Shown one piece after another: positions 26,752-35,906 of a DNA stretch of 64,000 nt. The first letter of the stretch is position 1; each line of letters starts with the position of its first letter. Under the pieces are notes generated by a model that was not told where the DNA came from, did not search any database, and worked only from the letters and a program-made list of their open reading frames with translations. A program made the translations under genes and the position numbers. The stretch lies in contig CANLWK010000001.1 in NCBI GenBank assembly GCA_947494805.1, positions 992,001 to 1,056,000 on the forward strand. The letters run 5' to 3'. Source of the stretch: an uncultured Croceitalea sp. (GTDB lineage: Bacteria > Bacteroidota > Bacteroidia > Flavobacteriales > Flavobacteriaceae).

Positions 26752-27594
26752 ATGACCACAAAGAATTACAATCTACTATTGCTTTTGACCTCTGTTTTCT
26801 TCTCTAACATGTCGATTTCACAAGACTTTACGGGTAAAGCAGTCTACAAAACGGACAGAACCATTGAGATAAGCTTAGACAGTACCAAAATACAGGCCGA
26901 TAAAATGAACAGTATTCAAGCACAACTTAGAAAAGCTATGCAAAAAGAATACGAACTTGTATTTACGACCACGGCATCAAATTGGCGCGAGACAGAGAAA
27001 TTAGGAGAGCCCTCAGTTGCAACATCCGGTATACAGATTAGAATCGCAGGGGGTGGAGATGACTCACTTTTATATAAGAATACCAAGACTCAAGAATCTA
27101 TTGAGACCAAAGATGTGATGGGTAAATTGTTTTTGATATCTGGGGCAATGAAAGCATTAAACTGGGAAATGACCCCTGAAACCAAACAAATAGGCAAATA
27201 TACTTGTTATAAAGCTATTGCTTCACGTGAAGTGACAAACAAGGTTGCCGTATCAGTCAATGGAGAGCGCACTGAAGAGAAAAAAACGAATACTGAAACT
27301 GTCACAGCGTGGTATACACCTGATATTCCCGTGAATCACGGCCCTGATGAATTTTGGGGGCTACCGGGCTTGATTTTAGAAGTGAGCAACGGAAAGAAAA
27401 TGATGATTTGTACCAAAGTAGTTTTGAACTCTGGTGAGCAAATAGCCATTGAGATTCCTTCAAAGGGCAAGCCGGTCACCAATGAAGAGTTTAAAGGGAT
27501 TATGGAGAAACAACTCATTATGATGCAAAAAATGTACGGAGGAGGTAAGAAAAAAGGGAAAGATTCTGCATTTACTATAAAAATAGGTGGTTAA
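26752..27594 (+). CDS. GLPGLI family protein
   Basis: 280 residues from ATG 26752 (an upstream GTG at 26707 would spoil the signal peptide). Signal peptide about 1-23 (ending SISQ), then a secreted domain ending with the family hallmark EFWGLPGLILEV and a C-terminal Lys/Gly-rich tail. GLPGLI proteins are found mainly in Bacteroidota and are often encoded beside TonB-dependent receptors; function is not established. The receptor gene starts 39 nt downstream, so they form one operon, and the divergent two-component system is their likely regulator. Confidence 0.9.
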   Translation: MTTKNYNLLLLLTSVFFSNMSISQDFTGKAVYKTDRTIEISLDSTKIQADKMNSIQAQLRKAMQKEYELVFTTTASNWRETEKLGEPSVATSGIQIRIAGGGDDSLLYKNTKTQESIETKDVMGKLFLISGAMKALNWEMTPETKQIGKYTCYKAIASREVTNKVAVSVNGERTEEKKTNTETVTAWYTPDIPVNHGPDEFWGLPGLILEVSNGKKMMICTKVVLNSGEQIAIEIPSKGKPVTNEEFKGIMEKQLIMMQKMYGGGKKKGKDSAFTIKIGG

Positions 27595-27633
27595 AACAAA
27601 TCAATTTTTCAATTAGTCATCATCAATCAAAAA

Positions 27634-30315
27634 ATGAACAGGATTTATATAGCAATTTTGTTCTGTCCGATATTTTTTTTGTCCAAAGTAAATGCTCAAA
27701 AAACAATATTGGCAGGACAAGTGCTCGATAGTTTGCAAAACCCTTTGGAGCTTGCCAACGTCATTGCCCTAGGTGAGCAGGGAAATATTGCCTCGTACGG
27801 CATCACAGATGCTGATGGCATGTTCAGGTTGCAGCTTAAAAAAGGGGTTACATATTTACTTCGTGCCAGCTATCTGGGCTATGAGCCATGGGAAGAAGAA
27901 TACACGGCCGTGGTTGACGCTGAGAAGCGAATCGTGTTAAAGTCTTCGACGAAATTTTTAGAAGGAGTCACGGTGACCGAAGACTTTCCGATAACGATAT
28001 CTGGAGATACCATTACCTACAAAACAGATGTTTTTACCGATGGTAAAGAGAAAAAATTAGAAGACGTTTTAGAGCAATTACCTGGTTTTGAAGTTGATGA
28101 AAACGGTAAAGTGAAGGTACAGGGCAACGACATTCAAAAAGTACTGGTAGAGGGTAAAGAGTTTTTTGATGGAGATACCAAAATGGCCACCAAGAACATT
28201 CCTGCAAGTGCGGTAGATAAAGTACAGGTTTTGCGCGATTACAATGAGGTTGGTCCGTTGAGCAATGTCAATGACAGTGATGCCCTGGCCTTGAACATTA
28301 AGTTAAAAGATGGACAAAAAAATATCTGGTTTGGTGATGTGACCTCGGCTGGGGGCCCTGAAGATCGTTATCTAGTGCATCCAAATCTATTTTATTATTC
28401 CCCAAAGTTAAGCTTGAACATTATCGGTGATCTCAATAATGTTGGAGAACAGTCTTTTACACTGCAAGATTACTTTAGGTTCAATGGTGGAATTTCAGGA
28501 ATGCTAAAAAAATCGGGCTCATCCGTTCGCCTTTCCAATGATGATCTTGGCCTTTCGGTATTACAGAACAATAGGGCTTACAACATTATTTCGAGAATGG
28601 CGGCGTTGAATTTCAATTATAGTCCTAATAAAAAAATGAGCCTATCCGGATTTGGTATCTTGACAGGAGTGGCCACTGATCTAGTCAATCTCTCACAGCG
28701 AACTTATATAACGCAAGATGGTACCAATGAAGAACAATTGGCGTCTGATATCTTACAAGAGAATACGGGCACACTTCTAAAACTGTCCTCTACCTATATG
28801 CCAAATGCTGACTGGCATCTAAATTATGATCTATTTTTAAAAGCTTCGAACATTAGCGATAGAAATCAATTGAATTCGTCGTTTATTGATTTCAGCAACA
28901 CCATTACCAGTGTGCGGACCAATACCCCCTTCTCTTTGAAGCAGGCGTTGCACATGTTTTATGCTAAAAATGAAAAAAATGTATTTTCACTTGAATCGAA
29001 CCATACCTATAAAGAGGGTTTGCCAAACTTGGGCTTATCAACCGAGCAGTTGCCACTGGCAAACATTCTTCCGGTTCAAGGTGAAAGCCCTTTTGAACTT
29101 TTTCAAAACAAAAGAGTCTATACGAATGCCTATGACACGCAATTCAATTATTATCATGTTTTAAATGATACCAATCATTTTAACATCACCGTGGGAACAA
29201 GCCTTAACCATCAAAATTTAAGGTCTCGACTTACGCAATTATTGAGCAATGAAGAGGTAGTTGTTGGCGGGAGCAATGAATATATTAACGATGCCGACTA
29301 TAATTTTAGTGATTACTATTTTGGTTTTGGTTATCGCACAAAGTGGGGTAAACTCACTGTAAGCCCAAATTTGAATATACATTTTTATGATTTGGCCATT
29401 ACCCAGTTTGGCGAGAAGATGGGTTTTGACAAAGTCTTGTTGCTGCCAAATTTAAACTCGAGTTATAAAATCGATAGTGCAAGGTCCTTACGATTGCGCT
29501 ATGCCATTGAAGCTGAATTTCCAGGAATAGAAAACTTGACCGTCTCTAGAGAGTTGAACGGCTACAATGGGGTCTTTGTAGGTAATCCTGAATTGCGCAA
29601 TGCCTGGTACCATAATGTCTCGTTAAATTTCACCAACTTCAACATGTTCAATTTCACTACCATTTATGGTGGACTGGTGTATCAGAAGCGTTATGATGCA
29701 ATTGGTACATCGATAGATTTTTTTGGTTTTGATCGTTTTTCTTCTTGGGTGAACTTGACCAATCCCAACGAGATTTTTTCGGGCTTTGCAACATTTGAGA
29801 AGCGACTACCGTATCTAAAGGCCAAAATGGAGACCCGTATCTCGTACAATACCTTGAATACTGTAATCAATACTGAAGACAACTTCAATAGGTCTTTTAA
29901 TCAGACTTATAAGCTAGAGTTTGACACGCGCTTTGATAAAGCGCCAAACGTGGGGGTAGGGTTTGAGAAAATATGGAACGATTATGCGAGTTTAACGGTT
30001 GAAAATCGTTTTGTCACCAATCGTCCATTTGCCAACATAGAGGCTTATTTCTTAAAGTGCTTTTCATTCACTGCCGATTATCAGTACAATGAATACAAAA
30101 ATGTTGATGGAGGTTCTAAAACCAGTTTTGACTTTTTGAATGCCTCACTTTACTTTAAGAAAGAATCCAGTAATTGGGAGTTTAAAATTTCAGGACTCAA
30201 TATATTGAATACAACATCTATTCGGCAAGATGCATTTTCAAACAACCTTATCAGTACTCAAGCCTATGCAGTGCAACCAAGATACTTTTTAGCCAGTATC
30301 AAGTATGAGCTTTAG
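27634..30315 (+). CDS. TonB-dependent receptor-like outer membrane protein
   Basis: 893 residues. Signal peptide 1-21 (ending VNAQ), a CarboxypepD_reg-like domain (about 23-110, GQVLDSLQNPLELANVIAL), a plug-like domain (about 125-225, KLEDVLEQLPGFEVDENGKVKVQG and VLVEGKEFFDGD), then a long beta-barrel with alternating strands ending in FLASIKYEL. The plug departs from classical SusC/siderophore plugs and matches the GLPGLI-associated group of Bacteroidota barrels. Substrate unknown: no SusD, hydrolase or metal gene is adjacent. Transport energy could come from the TonB at 22878-23582. Confidence 0.9.
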   Translation: MNRIYIAILFCPIFFLSKVNAQKTILAGQVLDSLQNPLELANVIALGEQGNIASYGITDADGMFRLQLKKGVTYLLRASYLGYEPWEEEYTAVVDAEKRIVLKSSTKFLEGVTVTEDFPITISGDTITYKTDVFTDGKEKKLEDVLEQLPGFEVDENGKVKVQGNDIQKVLVEGKEFFDGDTKMATKNIPASAVDKVQVLRDYNEVGPLSNVNDSDALALNIKLKDGQKNIWFGDVTSAGGPEDRYLVHPNLFYYSPKLSLNIIGDLNNVGEQSFTLQDYFRFNGGISGMLKKSGSSVRLSNDDLGLSVLQNNRAYNIISRMAALNFNYSPNKKMSLSGFGILTGVATDLVNLSQRTYITQDGTNEEQLASDILQENTGTLLKLSSTYMPNADWHLNYDLFLKASNISDRNQLNSSFIDFSNTITSVRTNTPFSLKQALHMFYAKNEKNVFSLESNHTYKEGLPNLGLSTEQLPLANILPVQGESPFELFQNKRVYTNAYDTQFNYYHVLNDTNHFNITVGTSLNHQNLRSRLTQLLSNEEVVVGGSNEYINDADYNFSDYYFGFGYRTKWGKLTVSPNLNIHFYDLAITQFGEKMGFDKVLLLPNLNSSYKIDSARSLRLRYAIEAEFPGIENLTVSRELNGYNGVFVGNPELRNAWYHNVSLNFTNFNMFNFTTIYGGLVYQKRYDAIGTSIDFFGFDRFSSWVNLTNPNEIFSGFATFEKRLPYLKAKMETRISYNTLNTVINTEDNFNRSFNQTYKLEFDTRFDKAPNVGVGFEKIWNDYASLTVENRFVTNRPFANIEAYFLKCFSFTADYQYNEYKNVDGGSKTSFDFLNASLYFKKESSNWEFKISGLNILNTTSIRQDAFSNNLISTQAYAVQPRYFLASIKYEL

Positions 30316-30366
30316 TTTTCAAAAATAAATACCCTACATACTATTTTTACTGCGAAACAATTTTCA

Positions 30367-30374
30367 TATTTTTG
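30367..30374 (+). promoter_or_regulatory. -7 element of the metK promoter
   Basis: TATTTTTG matches TAnnTTTG; TTT about 18 nt upstream is a weak -33. The predicted start near 30380 falls just before the riboswitch P1 helix at 30386, which supports both calls. Confidence 0.5.
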
Positions 30375-30385
30375 CCATCCAATAA

Positions 30386-30458
30386 TGAGGAAGGATTTGA
30401 CTGATTGCAACCTCAGATGCCAAAGTTGGTTTGGTACAAGAAAAATGCTAAAGCAGTT
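30386..30458 (+). ncRNA. SAM-II-like riboswitch in the metK leader
   Basis: P1 TGAGG (30386-30390) / CCTCA (30411-30415) encloses GATTTGACTGATTGCA (30394-30409), closely matching the conserved SAM-II loop. Downstream is AAAAATGCTAAAG (30441-30453), the conserved 3' segment, followed by CAGTT (30454-30458), which pairs with loop bases GACTG (30399-30403) to make the H-type pseudoknot. A variable hairpin (CCAAA/TTTGG, 30420-30435) is inserted between. SAM-II normally blocks the ribosome site directly behind it; here the ATG is 72 nt away, which is unusual. Recognised by comparison from memory, not by a covariance search. Confidence 0.72.
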
Positions 30459-30530
30459 ACAGCTACAATTATTTGTTTTGTAAACTTCTTTTAGCCTTTC
30501 CGTCAAATCTGAAACACTTAAAATGAAAGA

Positions 30531-31784
30531 ATGGCATATTTGTTTACTTCTGAGTCCGTAAGCGAAGGACATCCAGATAAAGTATCAGACCAAATCAGTG
30601 ACGCACTTTTAGATAATTTTTTGGCTTTTGATCCTGAGAGCAAAGTCGCCTGTGAAACTTTGGTAACCACTGGGCAGGTGGTATTGGCCGGTGAAGTAAA
30701 GAGCAATACCTATCTTGACGTACAGCACATAGCACGTGATGTTATCAATACGATTGGCTATACCAAGGGCGAGTATCAATTCAGTGGAGATTCTTGTGGC
30801 GTCATTTCATTGATACATGAACAATCACAAGATATCAATCAAGGTGTTGATCGTGCTACCAAAGAAGAGCAGGGAGCAGGGGACCAGGGAATGATGTTTG
30901 GGTATGCTACCAAAGAAACTGAAAATTACATGCCTTTGGCATTGGATATATCGCATAAGATTTTACAAGAGCTTGCCCGGTTGCGAAAGGACGGAAGTGA
31001 AATTTCATATTTGCGACCAGATGCCAAAGCTCAGGTAACCATAGAATATTCAGACGATAACCTACCTCAGCGAATCGATACCATTGTTATTTCTACACAG
31101 CACGATGAGTTTGATGGTGACGATGCGATGTTGGCGAAAATAAAGTCTGATTTAATTTCAATTCTGATTCCTAAGGTCGTTGTACAATTTCCAGAACATG
31201 TACAACGATTGTTTGATGCCAATATCAAATACCATATCAATCCCACGGGTAAGTTTGTGATTGGGGGCCCACATGGTGATACGGGCTTAACAGGTCGCAA
31301 AATAATTGTTGACACTTACGGGGGCAAAGGCGCACACGGCGGCGGAGCCTTTAGTGGAAAAGACCCAAGTAAAGTAGACAGAAGTGCGGCATATGCGGCC
31401 AGACATGCTGCTAAGAACTTGGTTGCGGCCGGTGTTGCCGATGAGTTACTGGTGCAGGTCAGTTATGCAATCGGGGTCGTAGAACCTACCTCTATTTTTG
31501 TAGATACTTATGGTACGGCAAACGTTGAATTAACTGATGGTGAGATTGCTGAAAAAGTGGCCAGCTTATTTGATATGCGTCCATTTGCGATTGAAGAGCG
31601 ACTAAAACTTCGTAACCCCATTTATGTGGAAACGGCCGCTTACGGTCATATGGGCAAGACACCAAAAACAATGACCAAAGTTTTTGAATCACCTTATAAT
31701 GGACGAATTGAAAAAGAAGTGGAACTTTTCACTTGGGAAAAATTGGATAAGGTCAATGAGGTAAAGACAGTCTTTGGTCTTTAG
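30531..31784 (+). CDS. metK: S-adenosylmethionine synthetase
   Basis: 417 residues. Makes SAM from methionine and ATP. Seen: the N-terminal [24 protein letters not shown], the central [12 protein letters not shown] loop, [29 protein letters not shown], and [23 protein letters not shown], all diagnostic. About 30 residues longer than the E. coli enzyme, mainly in the middle. The leader carries a SAM-II-like riboswitch and its own promoter, so the product likely represses its own synthesis. Its output is the effector of the two SAM-I riboswitches further right. Confidence 0.97.
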   Translation: MAYLFTSESVSEGHPDKVSDQISDALLDNFLAFDPESKVACETLVTTGQVVLAGEVKSNTYLDVQHIARDVINTIGYTKGEYQFSGDSCGVISLIHEQSQDINQGVDRATKEEQGAGDQGMMFGYATKETENYMPLALDISHKILQELARLRKDGSEISYLRPDAKAQVTIEYSDDNLPQRIDTIVISTQHDEFDGDDAMLAKIKSDLISILIPKVVVQFPEHVQRLFDANIKYHINPTGKFVIGGPHGDTGLTGRKIIVDTYGGKGAHGGGAFSGKDPSKVDRSAAYAARHAAKNLVAAGVADELLVQVSYAIGVVEPTSIFVDTYGTANVELTDGEIAEKVASLFDMRPFAIEERLKLRNPIYVETAAYGHMGKTPKTMTKVFESPYNGRIEKEVELFTWEKLDKVNEVKTVFGL

Positions 31785-31807
31785 CGTTATTTGAAAATCG
31801 TATCGAA

Positions 31808-31874
31808 AGCTTCTTCCCTTAGCTAAAGGAAGGTGGTTTTTCTGCTTATGGAAAAAGTGAAAGGGAATGCTTTT
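31808..31874 (+). repeat. Dispersed intergenic repeat, copy B (partial)
   Basis: Contains TTCCCTTAGCTAAAGGAAGG followed by a TTTTTCT/GGAAAAA hairpin and GAAAGGGAATG. It aligns with the 3' third of copies C and D and with copy A read in reverse. Lies between metK and the CocE-type gene. Confidence 0.6.
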
Positions 31875-31975
31875 GCAGAAAAATCTTTCCTATGATGACC
31901 TATGGATCTCTTTAGTTTCTTTTATTTGGCTTAGCCTGTATTACTTCGTAGTTTTAAGAAATCAATTCAGTCTAA

Positions 31976-33913
31976 ATGAAACTACGATTTTCCTTTTCCA
32001 TTCTTGTCATCAGTTTTGCCCTTTTTACGGCTTCTTGTACTAAAACCACTAAAAAAGAGGGGGCCATCCTCGAAGAAAATTATGTGGCCCTAAACTACGA
32101 CAAGCAAGAGGTCGAAATTGAAATGCGCGATGGTGCAACATTGCACACTACCATTTATTCTCCGAAGGATACTTCAAAATCGCACCCTATTATCATGCAG
32201 CGTACGCCCTACAGTTCAAGGCCTTACGGTGAAGACCAGTTTCGAAAACAAATAGGCCCAAATATCAATATGATGAAAGAGGGCTATATTGTTGTCTATC
32301 AAGATGTCCGTGGGCGATGGTTAAGTGAAGGTCATTACGAGAATATGCGGGCATACATCCCAAATAAAAAGGCAAACGACCAAGTAGATGAAAGTTCAGA
32401 TACCTATGATACCATTGAATGGTTGGTAAACAATGTAGAAAATAATAACGGTCGTGTGGGCCTTTGGGGCATTTCGTACCCTGGGTATTACGCTACCTAT
32501 GGAACAATTGACGCCCACCCAGCTTTGAAGGCTTCATCACCGCAAGCCTGTATCGGTGATTTTTTCTTTGATGATTTTCATCATAATGGGGCGTATCTAT
32601 TAAGCTATTTTAGGGCCACATCGTTGTTCGGTACCCCAAGACCCAATGGTGACCAGCCCATTGACACCGCGTGGTACACTTTGCCAGATTTAGGGACACA
32701 AGACCAATATCAGTTTTTTCTAGATTCAGGGCCATTGAAAAATCTCAATACGTTTTTTGAGTATGACTTAAAGGATAAAACCTCGATTGCCCCAGACGGT
32801 ATGACCGATGATTTCTTTTGGAACGAACTCAAAGAACACCCAAATTATGATGAGCTATGGCAGCGTCGCGGATTGATACAACATTTAGATAAGACCAAAT
32901 CTCATGTGGCCACGATGATTGTGGGCGGTTGGTTTGATGCAGAAGACCTTTATGGACCGCTTGAAACATATAAGAATATTGAAAAGCATAACAAAGGCGC
33001 TTATAATACCATGGTTTTTGGGCCTTGGGATCACGGTCGCTGGGCACGCCGTAATGGCCGTAGCTTGGTAGGCAACTATTATTTTGGTGATTCTATTTCT
33101 GAATTTTACCAAGATAAAATCGAAACCAAGTTCTTTGACCATTTTTTGAAGGGCAAGGGTGATGGACAAACAGGTTTGCCAGAAGCGTATGTTTATGATT
33201 CGGGCAGAAAAGAATGGAAAGAATACAGTTCTTGGCCTCCAAAAGGAATAGAAAAGCAGAAGATGTTCTTATCAGAAAACCAAGAACTTACAATGCAACA
33301 AAAAGCGGCTGCAGGCATACAATTTATAAGTGACGTTAAGAAACCGGTACCGTATTCAGAAGATATCAAATCAGTGTTTACCCCAAGAAAATATATGACC
33401 GATGACCAGCGTTTTGCAGCCCGTCGTTCTGACGTTCTGGTATTTGAAACCGATGTATTGGAAGAAGACCTGACCTTAGCTGGGGATATCATGGCAAACT
33501 TGAAGGTTGCCACCACAGGTGATGCCGCTGATTGGATCGTTAAGGTAATTGATGTTCATCCGGCAGAGGCTGAAACCAATGAAGAAATGCAAGATCATTT
33601 GAAAATGAGCAATTACCATTTAATGGTACGCAGTGAGGTGTTGCGCGGTCGTTTTCGAAATAGTTTTGCAAATCCTGAACCATTTGTGCCAAACCAAAAG
33701 ACCGATGTTAACATCAAACTTCAAGACGTCTTTCACACTTTTAAGAAGGGCCACCGATTGCAGGTTCAAGTACAGAGCACTTGGTTTCCTTTGATTGATT
33801 TGAATCCGCAGACTTATGTTGAGAATATTTTCAAAGCGGATGAGGCCGATTTTAAGACCCAAACGCATACTGTGTTCACCGATTCAAGTTTAGAGTTTTC
33901 CATTTTAAGATAA
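31976..33913 (+). CDS. CocE/NonD family hydrolase (lipoprotein)
   Basis: 645 residues. Lipoprotein signal (FTASC, Cys about 21). Residues about 45-380 form the X-Pro dipeptidyl-peptidase S15 alpha/beta-hydrolase domain: RTPYSSRPYG, YIVVYQDVRGRWLSEG and nucleophile S167 in LWGISYPGYYA; VGGWFDAEDL and FGPWDHGRWA supply the expected Asp and His. The C-terminal jelly-roll domain (about 430-645) is the family's usual partner. Relatives include cocaine esterase, alpha-amino-acid ester hydrolase and glutaryl acylase; the natural substrate is unknown. Probably periplasmic or surface-anchored. A DUF4442 gene follows 8 nt later. Confidence 0.92.
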   Translation: MKLRFSFSILVISFALFTASCTKTTKKEGAILEENYVALNYDKQEVEIEMRDGATLHTTIYSPKDTSKSHPIIMQRTPYSSRPYGEDQFRKQIGPNINMMKEGYIVVYQDVRGRWLSEGHYENMRAYIPNKKANDQVDESSDTYDTIEWLVNNVENNNGRVGLWGISYPGYYATYGTIDAHPALKASSPQACIGDFFFDDFHHNGAYLLSYFRATSLFGTPRPNGDQPIDTAWYTLPDLGTQDQYQFFLDSGPLKNLNTFFEYDLKDKTSIAPDGMTDDFFWNELKEHPNYDELWQRRGLIQHLDKTKSHVATMIVGGWFDAEDLYGPLETYKNIEKHNKGAYNTMVFGPWDHGRWARRNGRSLVGNYYFGDSISEFYQDKIETKFFDHFLKGKGDGQTGLPEAYVYDSGRKEWKEYSSWPPKGIEKQKMFLSENQELTMQQKAAAGIQFISDVKKPVPYSEDIKSVFTPRKYMTDDQRFAARRSDVLVFETDVLEEDLTLAGDIMANLKVATTGDAADWIVKVIDVHPAEAETNEEMQDHLKMSNYHLMVRSEVLRGRFRNSFANPEPFVPNQKTDVNIKLQDVFHTFKKGHRLQVQVQSTWFPLIDLNPQTYVENIFKADEADFKTQTHTVFTDSSLEFSILR

Positions 33914-33921
33914 TCAGCTGA

Positions 33922-34449
33922 ATGTCCTTTTATCAAAAATTAGCTGAAGTTGGGAAAAAGTTTGTAAGTGAACACAAGCTTTTTAAGTACGGATTTAACC
34001 TTTCACCCATGTACCGCAGAAGTACGGCCCGGATTATGGAGACAAGTGAAGATTTGATGTTCGTAAAGATTAAATTGCCCATCTCCTATAAAAACCGCAA
34101 TTATGTTAACTCTATTTTCGGAGGCAGTATGTTCTCTGCGGTTGACCCGATACCTATGGTGCAATTGATAAATTTGCTTGATAGTAATTACGTGGTATGG
34201 GACAAGGCTGCCAACATTCGTTTTAAAAAACCTGCCAAGGAAAACCTTTATGCTGAGTTTATATATACTGTTGAAGAACTTGAAGCGATAAAAACAGGGG
34301 TCCTCAAGAACAAAGAGATTGAAATAGTAAAAACAACACAGCTCACCAATAAAAGGGGGAATGTTGTTTTTTGTGAGGTTAAAAAGACGATTTATATTGC
34401 CAGCAAAGACTTTTATAAACGAAAAAGGAAGAAAGCAAAAGCTATTTGA
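33922..34449 (+). CDS. DUF4442 hotdog-fold protein
   Basis: 175 residues. Matches the DUF4442 thioesterase-like hotdog family: FNLSPMYRRSTARI, VKIKLPISYKNRNYVNSIFGGSMFSAVDPIPMVQLI (the GG-S-F motif region) and KAANIRFKKPAKENLYAEF. Related YiiD/PaaI-type proteins hydrolyse acyl-CoA, but no activity is proven for this family. Basic C-terminal tail (KRKRKKAKAI). It follows the hydrolase gene by 8 nt and its TGA overlaps the next gene's ATG by one base (TGATG), suggesting a three-gene operon. Confidence 0.85.
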   Translation: MSFYQKLAEVGKKFVSEHKLFKYGFNLSPMYRRSTARIMETSEDLMFVKIKLPISYKNRNYVNSIFGGSMFSAVDPIPMVQLINLLDSNYVVWDKAANIRFKKPAKENLYAEFIYTVEELEAIKTGVLKNKEIEIVKTTQLTNKRGNVVFCEVKKTIYIASKDFYKRKRKKAKAI

Positions 34450-35129
34450 TGTGTATGCGCAGGAACAAGTGTTGGTTATTGGTACTCTTAATTTTTCATG
34501 GTTATTTGGCGCTTTGTCAAGATGCTGATTATGAAGAAGGTAGTTTTAAAAAGATTGAAGAGAGCAATTGGCAATATTCTTTATTAGAGACAAATGTTGG
34601 CGAACTTATCTACCACTGCTTGTGTTCTCAATATGGAGGTATATGGTCAATCCATTTTTTGCTGAATGACGAAGAGAAGAAGAACTACTATTCAGATGGA
34701 AATAACTATCTAAAAAACCTGAACGATAAGGTGTGTAGAAAACCTGATACCTATCTGAAACGAAAGATAGTTGTGAGAGGAAATGGTAACAATGATAGTT
34801 CGGTACTACTAAAGTCAAAACAAGAACTCGTCGATTATATCAAAGATTTTCCGCCAAATTGTGAAACTGAAAAGTTTTTGACATGGGAAGTTCCGGATAC
34901 GAACTTTGTGAAATCTTATTTAATGCCGGCAGGAATCATTTTAGATTCGATTTTAGTAGAAAAAATCAAGAATGACAACCCTTATATTGTCTCTGAGCAA
35001 AAGCGAAGTGCAGCTCTTTCATTAATGAAATTAAATAGGTGTAACAATTTGTATGCTGTCCAATCAAGAAATGATGGCATTAAGTTCATTCGATTGATTA
35101 CCAGACGTATGGTCATCTCAAACGATTAA
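34449..35129 (+). CDS. Hypothetical exported protein
   Basis: 226 residues from ATG 34449 (an ATG at 34455 is also possible). Signal peptide with basic start and hydrophobic core (CWLLVLLIFHGYLALCQ), then a domain with no family I recognise. Features: an early HCLCSQYGG cysteine pair, a lysine/glutamate-rich middle and a hydrophobic-basic end (KFIRLITRRMVI). Translation is probably coupled to the DUF4442 gene by the TGATG junction, so it belongs to the CocE-DUF4442 unit, but the role is unknown. Conserved-gene status rests only on operon position and the signal peptide. Confidence 0.65.
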   Translation: MCMRRNKCWLLVLLIFHGYLALCQDADYEEGSFKKIEESNWQYSLLETNVGELIYHCLCSQYGGIWSIHFLLNDEEKKNYYSDGNNYLKNLNDKVCRKPDTYLKRKIVVRGNGNNDSSVLLKSKQELVDYIKDFPPNCETEKFLTWEVPDTNFVKSYLMPAGIILDSILVEKIKNDNPYIVSEQKRSAALSLMKLNRCNNLYAVQSRNDGIKFIRLITRRMVISND

Positions 35130-35134
35130 AGCTG

Positions 35135-35338
35135 TTCTCAATATAGAATTCTTTCAAAACTTTAGGAGAATAGACATATTTATCATTCTGTTGGATATGG
35201 AATCCATCATAAATACTTGAAAATAGATTCCTCAACAGGTACAGAATAACGTTTTAGAATTTATCCTATTAGAAATTCTTTCCCTTAGTCAAGAGGAATA
35301 GGATTTTCCTTTCAAGGAAAAGATTGAAGGGATTGTTA
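35135..35338 (+). repeat. Dispersed intergenic repeat, copy C (long form)
   Basis: Aligns along about 200 nt with copy D (39312-39511): shared start TCTCAATATA.A.TTCTTTCAAAA, a middle TGAAAA..TAGATT...CAACA.GT..., then the CCCTTAGTCAAG block, a GATTTTCC/GGAAAA hairpin (about 35311-35331) and the end GATTGAAGGGATTG. It fills almost the whole spacer between two genes. No coding potential. Confidence 0.6.
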
Positions 35339-35344
35339 CTGGTT

Positions 35345-35755
35345 TTAATGAACGACTTCACTTATAAGAACTACGGGCTTGATATTGGTATAGTTCGGTA
35401 TATCACCCAATATTTTTTCTGCATTGGGTCCAAAGGCATTATTGTAGGCCTCAATAGAATCAAAATAAAAATAACCAATGGCCAGATAGGGTAGCAGTTC
35501 GTCAGGAGTTCTTCCAGCAATGCCCTTATCAATGCCATATCCTTTTAATGGTGTGCCGAACAAATTGGCTACCATGGGCATGTGTTTGTTGGCATAGTAG
35601 TCCATATCAAAGGTCTTGCCCTGTTCATTCGGATACATGATGGTTATCTTGACCATCCCTATTTTAGTTTCTGACATGGTTAGATGCTCCGTTTGTTGAC
35701 CGCTAAGATGAAGTGAGATTACGGCAAGAATGATAAATATGACTTTGGTTTTCAT
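35345..35755 (-). CDS. EthD family protein (exported)
   Basis: 136 residues. Signal peptide about 1-19 (ending SGQQ), then a ferredoxin-like alpha/beta EthD domain: VKITIMYPNEQGKTFDMDYYANKHMPMVANLFG, with the conserved His-Met of the family, and a C-terminal TNIKPVVLISEVV. EthD proteins are small dimeric barrel proteins, first linked to ethyl tert-butyl ether degradation; most have unknown roles. An exported copy is slightly unusual, and an internal ATG (MSETKIGMVKI, codon 27) would give a cytoplasmic form. Monocistronic. Confidence 0.8.
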   Translation of the reverse strand: MKTKVIFIILAVISLHLSGQQTEHLTMSETKIGMVKITIMYPNEQGKTFDMDYYANKHMPMVANLFGTPLKGYGIDKGIAGRTPDELLPYLAIGYFYFDSIEAYNNAFGPNAEKILGDIPNYTNIKPVVLISEVVH

Positions 35756-35906
35756 AGTATTCGAATTTAATAACCTTAAAAAGATACTCTTTTTTTGAGA
35801 AGTTTACTTTATTACGATTTGTAAATCATCCAGAACCTTTTTCAAATTGGCATAAAGAGCGATAGACATTTAGTGATATAGAACATTATAATATGACGCG
35901 TTTCTC

